DNA of 64,000 nucleotides from Gemmatimonadota bacterium (GTDB taxonomy: Bacteria > Gemmatimonadota > Gemmatimonadetes > Gemmatimonadales > GWC2-71-9). The position numbers were made by a program, and so were the translations under genes. Shown here piece after piece: positions 1 through 7,967 of the stretch. Position 1 is the first letter of the stretch; each line of letters starts with the position of its first letter. The DNA is taken from contig VGVQ01000005.1 of NCBI GenBank assembly GCA_016874005.1, forward strand, positions 1-64,000, in the 5' to 3' direction. The notes beneath the pieces were generated by a model. The model was given only the letters and a program-made list of their open reading frames with translations, did no database searches and was not told where the DNA came from.

Positions 1-84
1 TACTACGACACCCTCCTTGGCCGCTTCGACGAACGCACCCACCTCATCACCGGGGCTCACTTCCGCAAGGAGAAGAAGTGTTAA
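1..84 (+). CDS. C-terminal tail of a probable IS transposase (partial at left edge)
   Basis: Reading frame 1 is open from the first base and ends at TAA (82-84), giving only 27 residues that end in a basic tail (HFRKEKKC). The residues themselves are not diagnostic. The reason to suspect a transposase is what follows: two 19-base direct repeats of the ATGTCCCCGG type overlap the stop codon and run to 122, an arrangement often seen at the ends of IS481-like and related DDE integrase elements. Most of the gene lies outside the window. It could instead be the end of any other ORF; family assignment is tentative. Confidence 0.35.
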   Translation, partial: YYDTLLGRFDERTHLITGAHFRKEKKC

Positions 85-122
85 CCATGTCCCCGGACAC
101 TTTGTCAGCTATGTTCCCGGCT
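80..122. repeat. Tandem subterminal repeats of a putative IS end
   Basis: Two 19-base direct repeats, GTTAACCATGTCCCCGGAC (80-98) and GTCAGCTATGTTCCCGGCT (104-122), agree at 14 of 19 positions and are spaced 24 bases start to start. The first contains the stop codon of the left-edge ORF. The downstream Cys-repeat gene ends only three bases further on, so the element appears to abut that gene's 3' end. Seen directly; interpretation as an IS terminus is inference. Confidence 0.5.
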
Positions 123-124
123 GT

Positions 125-1408
125 TCATTCGCTCGTCAGCGCGGCGCCGTACCGGCAGGCCGCCAGACCAACCGGGTCCGCCTTGGCGCACTCGCGAGTC
201 CGATCTTCGACCATCGGGAACAGCACGGCGATCTGTTCCCCGACGGCGACATAGCAGGCGGTTGCCACGGCCGGCTGGTCGTGGACCCGGGTGCAGAAGT
301 CGAGTCCGTCCTTGGGGACCGCGGTAACGTCGATGAAGTTCTTCACCACCCCGACGAAGCACCATGCTTTGTAGTCGGGGTGCCCCCGGTTGCAGTGACC
401 CTCGGATTTGGCCGGATCTCGGACCGTGAACCCGCTGACATAGGTACCGATGCCCTGATAGCAGGAGGGCCGCAGCCCGGGTGGGGCTTGATCGCACGCT
501 TTGGCGATCTTGCCGAAATCGGCCCCGGTGTTCTCGATGACGATGCCCGCCAACATGCCGTAGCAGGAGGCCTGATACTTGGGGCCAACCACCGAGCAGG
601 GAAAGAGGGGGTCATTCGGATCGCGGATGGGAAACGAGTCGGCGGGCTCGTGATGGGCGTGATCGTCGCCATGGTCGGTCGGCTTGGCGGCGGCGGTCTT
701 GCCGTGGGGATGGTGCGACTGGCCCCGCCCGGCGACGATGAACTCCATGAACGCCCCGCCGTAGCAGGAATTGGCGTCCCAGCCGTCGACGAGCCAATCG
801 CAGCCCGCCAATGCCTTGGGCAGGTGCAGCGAGGTATTCTGAACCAGTCCGTGCCCGATTCCGTGAACGCACTGGAACCGGAGCCACATGTTGGTGGTCG
901 CGGCCTTGATCAGGTTGCAGACCGAAGCGACGGTGGAGCTGTCGGTACCGTTGGCGTCGAGGTAGGCCTGGACGACTCCGTGGTAACAGCCGGACTGATA
1001 GAGACCGGTGCACGACTGGTACACCGCGCCGACATCGAGCCCCGGCTTCCAGCCGTTGATGCCGACCACGTGGGTCAGATCGTGACCGCGAGCCACCGTC
1101 CCGGGGTCGAGGCGGCCGAGGACGGAGAGGGCATCCATCGCCAGGCGGACCTGGCCTCGTTCCACCAGAGCGAGGAGGATTTCTTCGTAGCAGGCTTGCT
1201 GGCTCTTGCCGCGGACCAGCCGGCAACGGTTGTGGGCGAAGGTCGCGACCTCGAGCGAGTCCCCCCGGCGGGCCGGGCCGTCGAGCGCCGCCGCCAGCGG
1301 CAGCGGCGGCAGGCCCGGGATCTGGGCGCCCCGGGACCGCGCGAACGCAATCCCCACCGCGAGCAGCAGCCCGAGCCCCGCCAGTCCGAACACTATTCTC
1401 CGAGTCAT
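125..1408 (-). CDS. Membrane-anchored Cys-pair repeat protein with His-rich loop, function unknown
   Basis: This encodes 427 aa from the ATG at 1408; an upstream in-frame extension to 1468 looks like leader. Residues about 5-23 form one hydrophobic segment, so the bulk is probably periplasmic or extracellular. I do not recognise a named family. Nine Cys pairs recur: 62/73, 133/141, 164/180, 203/215, 271/282, 305/316, 339/350, 372/385 and 407/418. The second Cys is usually followed by an aromatic residue and then Gly (CYHG, CVHG, CYGG, CYGM, CYQG, CFVG). The second Cys of the last five pairs are 33-35 residues apart, the length of a TPR/Sel1-like helical hairpin. A His-rich insertion (about 232-254, with HHPHG and HAHHE) sits where one repeat is missing and could bind metal. 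A disulfide-stapled solenoid is my inference. Confidence 0.8.
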   Translation of the reverse strand: MTRRIVFGLAGLGLLLAVGIAFARSRGAQIPGLPPLPLAAALDGPARRGDSLEVATFAHNRCRLVRGKSQQACYEEILLALVERGQVRLAMDALSVLGRLDPGTVARGHDLTHVVGINGWKPGLDVGAVYQSCTGLYQSGCYHGVVQAYLDANGTDSSTVASVCNLIKAATTNMWLRFQCVHGIGHGLVQNTSLHLPKALAGCDWLVDGWDANSCYGGAFMEFIVAGRGQSHHPHGKTAAAKPTDHGDDHAHHEPADSFPIRDPNDPLFPCSVVGPKYQASCYGMLAGIVIENTGADFGKIAKACDQAPPGLRPSCYQGIGTYVSGFTVRDPAKSEGHCNRGHPDYKAWCFVGVVKNFIDVTAVPKDGLDFCTRVHDQPAVATACYVAVGEQIAVLFPMVEDRTRECAKADPVGLAACRYGAALTSE

Positions 1409-1456
1409 TGCCTTGACGCTCCGCCCGTCGTGTCGGGAAGATAGGGCGAAATGCCG

Positions 1457-1489
1457 AACGGCCGCCACCCTCGTGGGGCGGCGGCCGTT
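1457..1489 (-). terminator. Hairpin between the AP2-like and Cys-repeat genes
   Basis: AACGGCCGCC (1457-1466) pairs perfectly with GGCGGCCGTT (1480-1489). It lies 25 bases past the stop of the minus-strand AP2-like gene and 48 bases before the start of the Cys-repeat gene. On the minus strand the stem is followed by a modestly T-rich stretch (CATTTCG), so it could be a weak intrinsic terminator or an mRNA end-protecting hairpin. Confidence 0.55.
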
Positions 1490-1513
1490 GGGATCGTCGA
1501 CGGAGGCCCGAGG

Positions 1514-1798
1514 CTACTTCTTCTTGGGCGGCTTGCCGTTGCGCTGGACGGTCTTGAGCCAGGTCAGCGCCTTGTCGAAGGCCTTCTTCTTGCCGCCGTT
1601 GGAGGCATCGCCGAAGAACGCCGTGAACCGGGGCCGAGTGCCGCTCGGCGTTGGCCGGTAGCCGAAACGGCAAAACCACCCGAAAGTACGAGTCGAGGCC
1701 TGGTCGATACGGGAAATGCCGGGGACCTTGGAAACCGAGCGGCTGCGTGTGGCTGTCTTGGTAGTACGAGACCGGGTCGAAGTTCGACGAGTAGCCAT
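1514..1798 (-). CDS. Small AP2/ERF-like DNA-binding-domain protein
   Basis: This 94-aa protein has a basic Ser/Thr/Arg-rich N-terminus (residues 1-25), a compact domain (about 27-85) and a Lys-rich tail (PPKKK). The domain shows the bacterial AP2-like pattern: GISRID, then GWFCRF (strand with Trp and aromatic), then an FF-D-x4-GGKKKA turn, and a final amphipathic helix with ALTWL. AP2 domains bind DNA in plants and in bacterial homing endonucleases. Stand-alone bacterial copies of this size are usually uncharacterised. It is monocistronic, starts with an ATG at 1798, and faces the Cys-repeat gene across a hairpin. A nucleic-acid-binding role is inferred from the fold-like pattern only. Confidence 0.65.
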   Translation of the reverse strand: MATRRTSTRSRTTKTATRSRSVSKVPGISRIDQASTRTFGWFCRFGYRPTPSGTRPRFTAFFGDASNGGKKKAFDKALTWLKTVQRNGKPPKKK

Positions 1799-1971
1799 GC
1801 CAATGGTCCGATGCGGTTAGGTGTATGAGGTCGTGAGCCGGCCCTATTATGCGCCCATTTCCGGTGGAGCGGAAGGGGGGCCCGGCGGGGCACCGGACTC
1901 CACTTTACCCTAACGCTCCGATTCCGCAAGGGGTGGGCCGGACCGAGCCGTTCCCGGCCCGGCCCGCCCCC

Positions 1972-3942
1972 TCACCGGCGCCGGTGATCGCCCCGCAAAT
2001 GCCGGTCGAAGAACTCGGCGATGTCCAGGAGAACCTGTCGCGAGTTCTCCCGGCCAGTCACGTAATAGCTCTCGCCCGGGTAGGTCTTGAGCTGGACGAC
2101 CTTGTTGAGCCGATCGAGGGCGTGCGCGAACTCGAGCGACGCGGTAATTGGATACACTCCTGGACGCCAAACTTGGTCGAGGCCGGCGCCTTGAATGAGA
2201 AGGACGGGTGTGGTGACCCGATGGGCCGAGAAGATCGCCGAGTTCCGCCGGTAGACGGCCGCGCTATCGGGGTAGGGGCCCCACTCGTAGGCGTTGAGCT
2301 TGCTGTGCTGCAGCTCGGTGTTGTAGTCCTGGAAGCTGATCCAGTTGGCATAGCCGGATTGCGGCGCGGCCGCCCGAAACACACCCGGCGCGTGGGCCAC
2401 CGCGCCCATGCTCATGATCCCGCCGTAGCTGTTGCCGGTGATCCCCATGTTGGCGGTATCCACTCCGGGCAGCTTCTTGAGGTACTCGACGCCCGCGACC
2501 ACGTCCCGGAGATCGCAGTGGGTCCAGCAGGGGTTGTTGGCGTCCTCGAACGCCTTCCCGTACCCGGAGCTGCCGCGGATGTTCGGAGCCAGCACGAGGT
2601 AGCCGGCCCGGGCCAGGAACTGGGCCTGGGGGAGGTAGCTGTCGGCGAACTGGCTGGTCGGCCCGCCGTGGATGTACATCACCCCAGGGTACGGCTGGCC
2701 GGGCGTGCCGGCCGGCGGACGGAACAAGTAGCCGGAGATCGAGAGCTGGTCGCTTTGATAACGGATCTTCTCGGGGACCACCATGGTCCGCTCGATGGCG
2801 GGATCGATCGACTGGGTCAGCCGGATGGGTGCCGGGGCGGTCCCCGCCGCCGGCGCCGGCGCCACGAAGAGATCGTTAGGCGCCGTCGGGGTGCCGAACA
2901 GGTAGGCCAGCTTGCTGCCGTCGGGCGACCATTCCGGCGCGCTCGCGAGGCCGTGACGGGCCCCCCCCGAGCCGTCCGACGCCACCCCACGGCTTTGGGT
3001 CACCGCGGTGGGATGGTCGAGCCGAATCGCGGTCCCTCCCGCCACCGGCGCGATCACGATCCGCTGGGTGCCGTCGTCGATCGAGGCGAACGCGACCCGG
3101 CTGCCGTCGGGAGACCAGCGAGCGTCGCTCTGATCGGCTGCCTCCGCCGCGAGCGGTCGGGCCGCCCCCCCCCCCCCGGGCGGGGCCCGCCCGACGTTGA
3201 TCCAGCCGCTCCGATGGGATTTGAAGAGCACCTGCTTCCCGTCCGGGGACACCAGCGGATACCCCATCTTCGATCGGGTCCCGATCGTGCCATAGTCGAA
3301 GAGATCGCGATCGGACGCCACCAGCCGGGACTCGCCACCGGTCACCGAGATCGCCATCAGGTCGTGATCGGCCCAGCGATCGTCGGAGCGCCAGTAGTAG
3401 AGCGTCCGGCCGTCGGGGGCCCAGGCTGGGGAGGTCTCGAATCGGGGATCGCTCGTTAGGCGGCGCGCCCGACCCGAGGCGACCTCGACCAGGTAAACGT
3501 CGAACTGGCCGAACAGGAGGGCCGACAGCGCGATCGTTCGGCCGTCCGGCGACCACGAGAAGGCGTTGATCCGCGCCCCCAAGTCGGTGAGCCGCCGCTC
3601 GCTGGCGTCCGCCACGGTCCACAGCCAGATCTCCGGGTTACCGCTCTTGTCGCTCAGATAGGCGAACTGCCCGCCACTGGGCGACAGACGAACCAGGCCG
3701 GTCGCTACCTCGCGAGCCACCCGCGTCGCGGTCCCCCCTCCGGCCGGGACCGACCAGATCCCGCCGAGCGACGAGCCGAAATAGATCCGTTGGCCGTCCG
3801 GAGCCCAGATCGGGCCCTCACCCGCCAGCAGCGAGCCGACGGCCGTCACCCGGTCGGCGAGGACCGGAAGCGAGGACTCCTGGGCCAGGAGCGCCACGGC
3901 GCCGGTGCCGCCGAGTGCCGCGGCCAGCAGGAGGCGTCTCAT
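1972..3942 (-). CDS. Secreted S9-family peptidase-like protein (TolB propeller + alpha/beta hydrolase), degenerate triad
   Basis: The product is 656 aa. It has a signal peptide (residues 1-20, cut near LLA|QESS), then PD40/TolB-type beta-propeller repeats (several SPDGR/WAPDGQ motifs, about 30-390), then a C-terminal alpha/beta-hydrolase domain with the HGGP oxyanion motif, RGSSGYG and nucleophile motif GNSYGG (Ser about 505). The usual G-x-x-D-D-x-V segment is GAGLDQV, with Leu at the expected Asp position, and the usual GEGH is GESYY, so the His is replaced. It may be a pseudo-peptidase or use other residues. The start codon overlaps the upstream paralog's stop by ATGA, so the two are translationally coupled. 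The gene contains a run of 13 C (G on the coding strand) at 3165-3177. Confidence 0.9.
   Translation of the reverse strand: MRRLLLAAALGGTGAVALLAQESSLPVLADRVTAVGSLLAGEGPIWAPDGQRIYFGSSLGGIWSVPAGGGTATRVAREVATGLVRLSPSGGQFAYLSDKSGNPEIWLWTVADASERRLTDLGARINAFSWSPDGRTIALSALLFGQFDVYLVEVASGRARRLTSDPRFETSPAWAPDGRTLYYWRSDDRWADHDLMAISVTGGESRLVASDRDLFDYGTIGTRSKMGYPLVSPDGKQVLFKSHRSGWINVGRAPPGGGGAARPLAAEAADQSDARWSPDGSRVAFASIDDGTQRIVIAPVAGGTAIRLDHPTAVTQSRGVASDGSGGARHGLASAPEWSPDGSKLAYLFGTPTAPNDLFVAPAPAAGTAPAPIRLTQSIDPAIERTMVVPEKIRYQSDQLSISGYLFRPPAGTPGQPYPGVMYIHGGPTSQFADSYLPQAQFLARAGYLVLAPNIRGSSGYGKAFEDANNPCWTHCDLRDVVAGVEYLKKLPGVDTANMGITGNSYGGIMSMGAVAHAPGVFRAAAPQSGYANWISFQDYNTELQHSKLNAYEWGPYPDSAAVYRRNSAIFSAHRVTTPVLLIQGAGLDQVWRPGVYPITASLEFAHALDRLNKVVQLKTYPGESYYVTGRENSRQVLLDIAEFFDRHLRGDHRRR
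3165..3177. repeat. Homopolymer C13 inside an S9 peptidase gene
   Basis: Thirteen consecutive C (13 G on the coding strand) encode a Gly run in the propeller domain (APPGGGGAARPL). The neighbouring paralog has APIAGGSARPV there without a homopolymer. The frame is intact at this length, but slippage of one base would truncate the protein. Confidence 0.9.
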
Positions 3943-5873
3943 CGACCGCTCCCGGTGGCAACGCCAGTGCGTCCGGGTTCCTGGTCCTTCAAGTACCGGT
4001 CGAAGAAGTCGAGCATGTCGAGAAACATCTGGCGTTGGTTGGGGAGGCTGTTCACGTAGTAGTTCTCATTGGGATAGGTCTGATAGCGAAACACCTTGTA
4101 GTGGCGCTCCAGCTCGTCGGCGAATTTCTTCGAGGCCTGGGAATTGGGGAACCGGCCGGTTCCATGGAGGAGCATTACCGGGGTCTGGACTCGACCGATG
4201 CTGAAGTACGGGGACGATCGCCGGTAGATCGCCTCGGTGGCCGCCGACAAGGGCCCGAACTCGTAGTCGAGGAGCTTGACGTGGCGGTACTCCTGCTCGG
4301 TGTAGAAATCGAGCCAGTCGCCGTACCCCGCCCCCGCGACCGCCGCCTGGAAGTAGCCAGGCGCGAAGGCGATCGCCGAAAGCGTCATGCAGCCGCCGTA
4401 GCTCGTCCCGGTGATCCCGAGCCGCTCGCCGTTTACGTAGGAAAGGCGTTTGAGATACTCGGCGCCGGCCTTCACGTCGTCGAGGTCGCCGTGCCCCCAA
4501 TCCTTGTTGTTCGCGTCTTCGAAGGCGCGCCCGTACCCCGAGCTGCCTCGGATGTTCGGCAGCAACACCACGTATCCTTGCTGCACGAAAAACTGGACTT
4601 GGGCCTGGTAGGTGTCGCTGAACTGGGCGGTCGGCCCCCCATGGATGTACAGCAGCGCCGGCAGCCGTTCTCCTGGCGCGATGGTGGCGGGCCGGTACAG
4701 GTAGGCGTTGATCTCGAACGAGCCGCTTTGATAACTGATCTTTTCCGGCGCGACGATCGACCGGACGATGTTCCCGCCCGGTACCGAATTGGTGAGCCGC
4801 CGAGGCGGGCCGCCGCTGGCCGCCACCAGATAGAGATCGGCGGCCTCGGTGGGTGACCCCAATGTGTAGGCGATCCGGGTCCCGTCCGGCGACCAGGCCG
4901 GGTTGGCGACCGTCCCGGCCCCGGTCGGGGCGACCAGGACCCGTGGGGTCCCGCCGGCCGCGGCCACGGTTCGAAGGTCCTGGGTCCCGTTCCGGTTGGC
5001 GAGATAGGCGATCGACTTGCCGTCCGGCGACCACCGCGCCGAGCTTTGGTCGGCGGATTCGGGAGCCACCGGCCGGGCCGAGCCCCCCGCGATCGGCGCG
5101 ACCCAGTAGTTGATCCACCCGCTCCGGTGGGAACGGAACATCACCCAGCGTCCGTCCGGCGACACCATCGGGTATCCGAAGGTCCGGCCGGCCCCGTAGT
5201 CGAAAAAGTCCGTGTCGCGGGTCACCAGCCGCCCGGTCCCGCCAGTTGCCGGGATCGCCATGATGTCGTGGTCGACCCAGCGATCGTCGAGCTGGACATA
5301 GAGGATGGTGCGGCCATCGGGGCTGTACGACGGGAACACCTCGTACCGGCCGTCGGTGGTCAACCTGGTCACCTGGCCGTTAGGTACCGCCACGCTCCAG
5401 ATGTCGTAGGACCCGTACCGGTCGCCGGCGAAGGCGATCGACCGGCCGTCCGGCGCCCACGACATCGAGTTGATCCGGGTCTGGCCGAGTCGGGTCAGCT
5501 GGAGGTCGCGACCGTCCTTCGGCGACCAGATCCAGATCTCGGTGGCGCCGCTCTTGCCCGAGGCATAGGCGATCCACTCGCCGGTGGGGCTGTATTGCGG
5601 CATGTAATTCGACTGATACGGGACCGTGCCGAGATTGGGCACCAGCCGGGTCGGGAAGCCGCCCTCCGCTCCGACGGCCCACAGCCCCGACCCTCCGCCA
5701 AGGCTCGACTGGAACATGATGGTCGAGCCGTCGGGGCTCCATTCGGGCTGTTCACCGCCGACCGCCGACCGGATCGAAAGGACCTGATCCGCCGAAACGG
5801 AGGGACTTGGCTTGGGCTGAGCGGCGAGGGAGCTGGCGAGCACGGCGACGAAAGCGCCTGCGTGGCGGACCAT
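3939..5873 (-). CDS. Secreted S9-family peptidase-like protein, paralog of the downstream gene, degenerate triad
   Basis: Translation is taken from the ATG at 5873, giving 644 aa with a signal peptide (MVRHAGAFVAVLASSLAAQ); the open frame to 6065 is an unsupported extension. Domain order matches its neighbour: propeller repeats (PEWSPDGSTI, WAPDGRS, WSPDGKS), then hydrolase with YIHGGP, RGSSGYG and GTSYGG (nucleophile Ser about 491). The Asp segment is LLHGTGRFPNSQ, without Asp. The His segment is YPNENYYVN, without His. Both genes share the distinctive xENYYV/ESYYV ending, so loss of the triad is a subfamily trait rather than a local mutation. Adjacent tandem copies with an ATGA overlap point to duplication within one operon. 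Confidence 0.9.
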   Translation of the reverse strand: MVRHAGAFVAVLASSLAAQPKPSPSVSADQVLSIRSAVGGEQPEWSPDGSTIMFQSSLGGGSGLWAVGAEGGFPTRLVPNLGTVPYQSNYMPQYSPTGEWIAYASGKSGATEIWIWSPKDGRDLQLTRLGQTRINSMSWAPDGRSIAFAGDRYGSYDIWSVAVPNGQVTRLTTDGRYEVFPSYSPDGRTILYVQLDDRWVDHDIMAIPATGGTGRLVTRDTDFFDYGAGRTFGYPMVSPDGRWVMFRSHRSGWINYWVAPIAGGSARPVAPESADQSSARWSPDGKSIAYLANRNGTQDLRTVAAAGGTPRVLVAPTGAGTVANPAWSPDGTRIAYTLGSPTEAADLYLVAASGGPPRRLTNSVPGGNIVRSIVAPEKISYQSGSFEINAYLYRPATIAPGERLPALLYIHGGPTAQFSDTYQAQVQFFVQQGYVVLLPNIRGSSGYGRAFEDANNKDWGHGDLDDVKAGAEYLKRLSYVNGERLGITGTSYGGCMTLSAIAFAPGYFQAAVAGAGYGDWLDFYTEQEYRHVKLLDYEFGPLSAATEAIYRRSSPYFSIGRVQTPVMLLHGTGRFPNSQASKKFADELERHYKVFRYQTYPNENYYVNSLPNQRQMFLDMLDFFDRYLKDQEPGRTGVATGSGR

Positions 5874-5940
5874 GGGATCCTCGAGTTGTTGGGCGCGGGT
5901 CAAGTCTACCGCCCGACGGGCGGGATCCGCGAGGGCGGCC

Positions 5941-6570
5941 TCAGAGATCGACGACGATCGGCGAGTTGATCGGGCGATAGCCGAGGTCGCAAACCGCCGC
6001 GTTGACGAAGGTGCGCCGGCCCTGCCGCACGGTACCGTAGCCCTCGTGAATGTGGCCGAAGACATGAACTCGGAGGCGTTGCAGCTGCCCGATCCGTTCG
6101 GCCAGGGCTTCGCATCCCACCGGCTCGCCCCGGGCGGTGCGGTCGAGGATCCCCTCCGGCGGGCCGTGGGTGATCAGCACCTCGGTGTCGTCGGGAATCA
6201 AAGCCCATTTCGCCGCGATCTCGGTACCGCGCTCGAGGTTGAAAGCCCAATCGTAGAACCACGGCTGCCATGGCGATCCCCAGAAGGAAACCCCCGCCAA
6301 GGTCACGCCGCTGTCGAGCAGATACTCGACGCCCGATGGCACCAGCCGGCTCGCGAGGGCCCGGTCGCGCTCGAGCCCGAAATCATGGTTGCCCGCGATC
6401 ACCAACTTGTTCCCGTGCGGTTGGTCGCCGAACCAGCGGAAGAACTCGGCCAGCTGATCCGGGGTGCCGGCGTTGGAGACGTCACCGGCGTGGATCAGCA
6501 CGTCGCCAGCCGGAAGCGGGGCGAGCTCGCGGTGCAACCCATGAGTGTCGCTGATCAGGACCAGTCGCAA
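5941..6570 (-). CDS. Calcineurin-like metallophosphoesterase
   Basis: The ORF encodes 209 aa and starts most plausibly at the TTG at 6570, because the conserved first strand begins directly there (LRLVLISDTHG) and the longer ATG frame to 6747 adds Arg-rich antisense-type sequence. Metal-binding motifs appear in the usual order: D-T-H (SDTHG, about 9-12), GDV (HAGDVSN), GNHD (IAGNHDFG), H (ITHGPPEG) and GH-x-H (VFGHIHEGYG). The family hydrolyses phosphoesters with a dinuclear metal centre; this compact form resembles YfcE/MJ0936-like and MPPED-like phosphodiesterases. The substrate cannot be told. The TTG lies four bases after the preceding gene's TAG, so it is translationally coupled. Confidence 0.88.
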   Translation of the reverse strand: MRLVLISDTHGLHRELAPLPAGDVLIHAGDVSNAGTPDQLAEFFRWFGDQPHGNKLVIAGNHDFGLERDRALASRLVPSGVEYLLDSGVTLAGVSFWGSPWQPWFYDWAFNLERGTEIAAKWALIPDDTEVLITHGPPEGILDRTARGEPVGCEALAERIGQLQRLRVHVFGHIHEGYGTVRQGRRTFVNAAVCDLGYRPINSPIVVDL

Positions 6571-6574
6571 CGGC

Positions 6575-7114
6575 CTAGCCCTTGGCGAGCGGACGGCTCC
6601 AACTGAGCAGCCAGCCGAGCGTCGCGAAGCCGATTCCCAGCAGAACCAGGGCGAATTTGGGATAGGCCGCCGCCGCCGCAACCGTCGGCCACGGGGCGGT
6701 CGCGCCGAGGGCGAGGATCCGCCACAGCGCCACGTTCTCGATGGCATCGAGCGCGATGCAGAGGGGGACGGCCAGGGCGATCGCGGTGCCGGCCAGGCTC
6801 AGGCGCGGCCACCGGGCCGCCAGGCGGCGGGCCACGATCCGACAGGCGAGCGAGATGGTGATGGGGTAGAGGAAAAGAAACAGGAAGTCGAGCCCGAGAC
6901 CGAACGCGGCCGCCTCCCGCTGGCGAGGACCCCAACTCGCCAGGATCGAATCGGCCCGAGCGACGGTGCCGGCCAACTCGAACGACACGATCCCGGCTGG
7001 GGCGGCCGCCGTCCTGAGCGGGGCATCCGCGACCGAGAGCAGGAGCCACACGGCCAGCGTGAGACCGAGCGAGGCCAGGAACGCGACTGACATTCGGCCG
7101 CCGGGGTCCGTCAC
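6575..7114 (-). CDS. Four-helix integral membrane protein, function unknown
   Basis: The product is 179 aa from a GTG at 7114 (GTGA overlap with the previous gene's stop), or 172 aa from the ATG at 7093. Four hydrophobic segments are visible: about 9-27 (AFLASLGLTLAVWLLLSV), 70-92 (LGLDFLFLFLYPITISLAC), 105-125 (AGTAIALAVPLCIALDAIE) and 145-170 (PKFALVLLGIGFATLGWLL). Charged or polar residues within the helices (DxE in LDAIENVALWR, YP in helix 2) recall small uncharacterised membrane proteins found in many soil bacteria. No catalytic motif is evident. It sits between a DUF4105 gene and a phosphoesterase gene, with overlaps or four-base gaps on both sides. Confidence 0.75.
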   Translation of the reverse strand: MTDPGGRMSVAFLASLGLTLAVWLLLSVADAPLRTAAAPAGIVSFELAGTVARADSILASWGPRQREAAAFGLGLDFLFLFLYPITISLACRIVARRLAARWPRLSLAGTAIALAVPLCIALDAIENVALWRILALGATAPWPTVAAAAAYPKFALVLLGIGFATLGWLLSWSRPLAKG

Positions 7115-7953
7115 GAGCCGCTCCGAATCCGGTGGGAGAAATCGGGCTGGCCAAAGGCCCGGCGGGCCAGATCGTTGATCCGGTAGCGCTGGCGGGTCGC
7201 TTCGATCGACATGGTGCTGTCGATCAAGCCGAGCTGCCGAGCCACCTCGTCGGCGTACCCGGGGAAGATCAGCTTGAGCCCGCCGGGGATCCGATTCGGG
7301 ACGATGGCGTTGACGTGGCGGACCAGGTTGGAGGTGCAGCTGTTGGTGATGGTGTGGTAGAACTCGGGAGCGGCCCGGAGCCGATCAGCCCGACGGAGCA
7401 TGTCGACGAACACCGCCCGGGCCCGCTCCGGCGAGGTCCGCACCGGGTAGAGATAGACGTCGAACTCCCCCAGGGCCGCCCGCCTCCCGATCAAGTCGGC
7501 TTCCTCCCCGATGACGTAGATCAACTCGTAGTTGCGGCCCAGGCCCTCGAACACTCCGTAGCTCTCGCCTTCCTCGCGGCGGGCTTCGATCGAGATCGCG
7601 AGGTAGGTCGAGTCGGAAAACCCGAATGTCACGAAGCTGTGAGCCGGTCCCCGCCATGTCGTCGAGAACGGCGTCAGGACGAACCATACCGACTCGAGGC
7701 CATCGAGCCGAACGGTGCGGGTCTCGTAACGAGGTTCGAACTCCTCGGCGGTACGATAACGGAAATTCCGGACGTTCGCGATCCGGACGATCGAGTCTCC
7801 GAAGACGATCTCGGGCATCTCGGCGTGGTCCGCGGCCCAGCCGCGGGTCGCCGATGGTCGCCTGGTGCCGATGATCGCGCCGAATCCAACCACCGCGCAC
7901 AGGAACGCGAGGGCCATGATGCGCCAGAAGGTGAATCGGGCTCGAGTTGGCAC
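7111..7953 (-). CDS. DUF4105 / Lnb N-terminal-type periplasmic domain protein
   Basis: The gene encodes 280 aa from a GTG start (7953). Residues about 12-32 are hydrophobic (LAFLCAVVGFGAIIG), an anchor or uncleaved signal. The body matches the DUF4105 (Lnb N-terminal) pattern: an early AADHAEMPEI segment, RIANVRNFRYRT, RYETRTVRLDGLESVWFVLTPF, SFVTFGF, then YVIGEEADLI and YPVRTSPERARAVF, and the Cys-containing NSCTSNL motif characteristic of the family. The domain has been proposed to be a cysteine-type hydrolase on the outer face of the membrane; the NSC motif would carry the nucleophile. A TAGATT box ends eight bases before the start. Confidence 0.8.
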   Translation of the reverse strand: MPTRARFTFWRIMALAFLCAVVGFGAIIGTRRPSATRGWAADHAEMPEIVFGDSIVRIANVRNFRYRTAEEFEPRYETRTVRLDGLESVWFVLTPFSTTWRGPAHSFVTFGFSDSTYLAISIEARREEGESYGVFEGLGRNYELIYVIGEEADLIGRRAALGEFDVYLYPVRTSPERARAVFVDMLRRADRLRAAPEFYHTITNSCTSNLVRHVNAIVPNRIPGGLKLIFPGYADEVARQLGLIDSTMSIEATRQRYRINDLARRAFGQPDFSHRIRSGS

Positions 7954-7961
7954 GGAGGCGG

Positions 7962-7967
7962 AATCTA
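7962..7967 (-). promoter_or_regulatory. TAGATT box before the DUF4105 gene
   Basis: On the minus strand TAGATT reads from 7967 to 7962; its first three bases are the stop codon of the acyl-CoA ligase gene. Eight bases separate it from the GTG at 7953. By analogy with the other TA(G/A)ATT boxes here it may be a -10 element for an internal, near-leaderless transcript. Confidence 0.4.

Noticed and set aside
2961-2968. C8 run in the S9 gene as a second slippage locus
   Set aside because: Runs of this length are expected by chance in such GC-rich DNA.
1849-3459. A 536-codon plus-strand ORF
   Set aside because: Antisense to the S9 gene, Arg/Pro/Gly-rich, no domain; a high-GC shadow.
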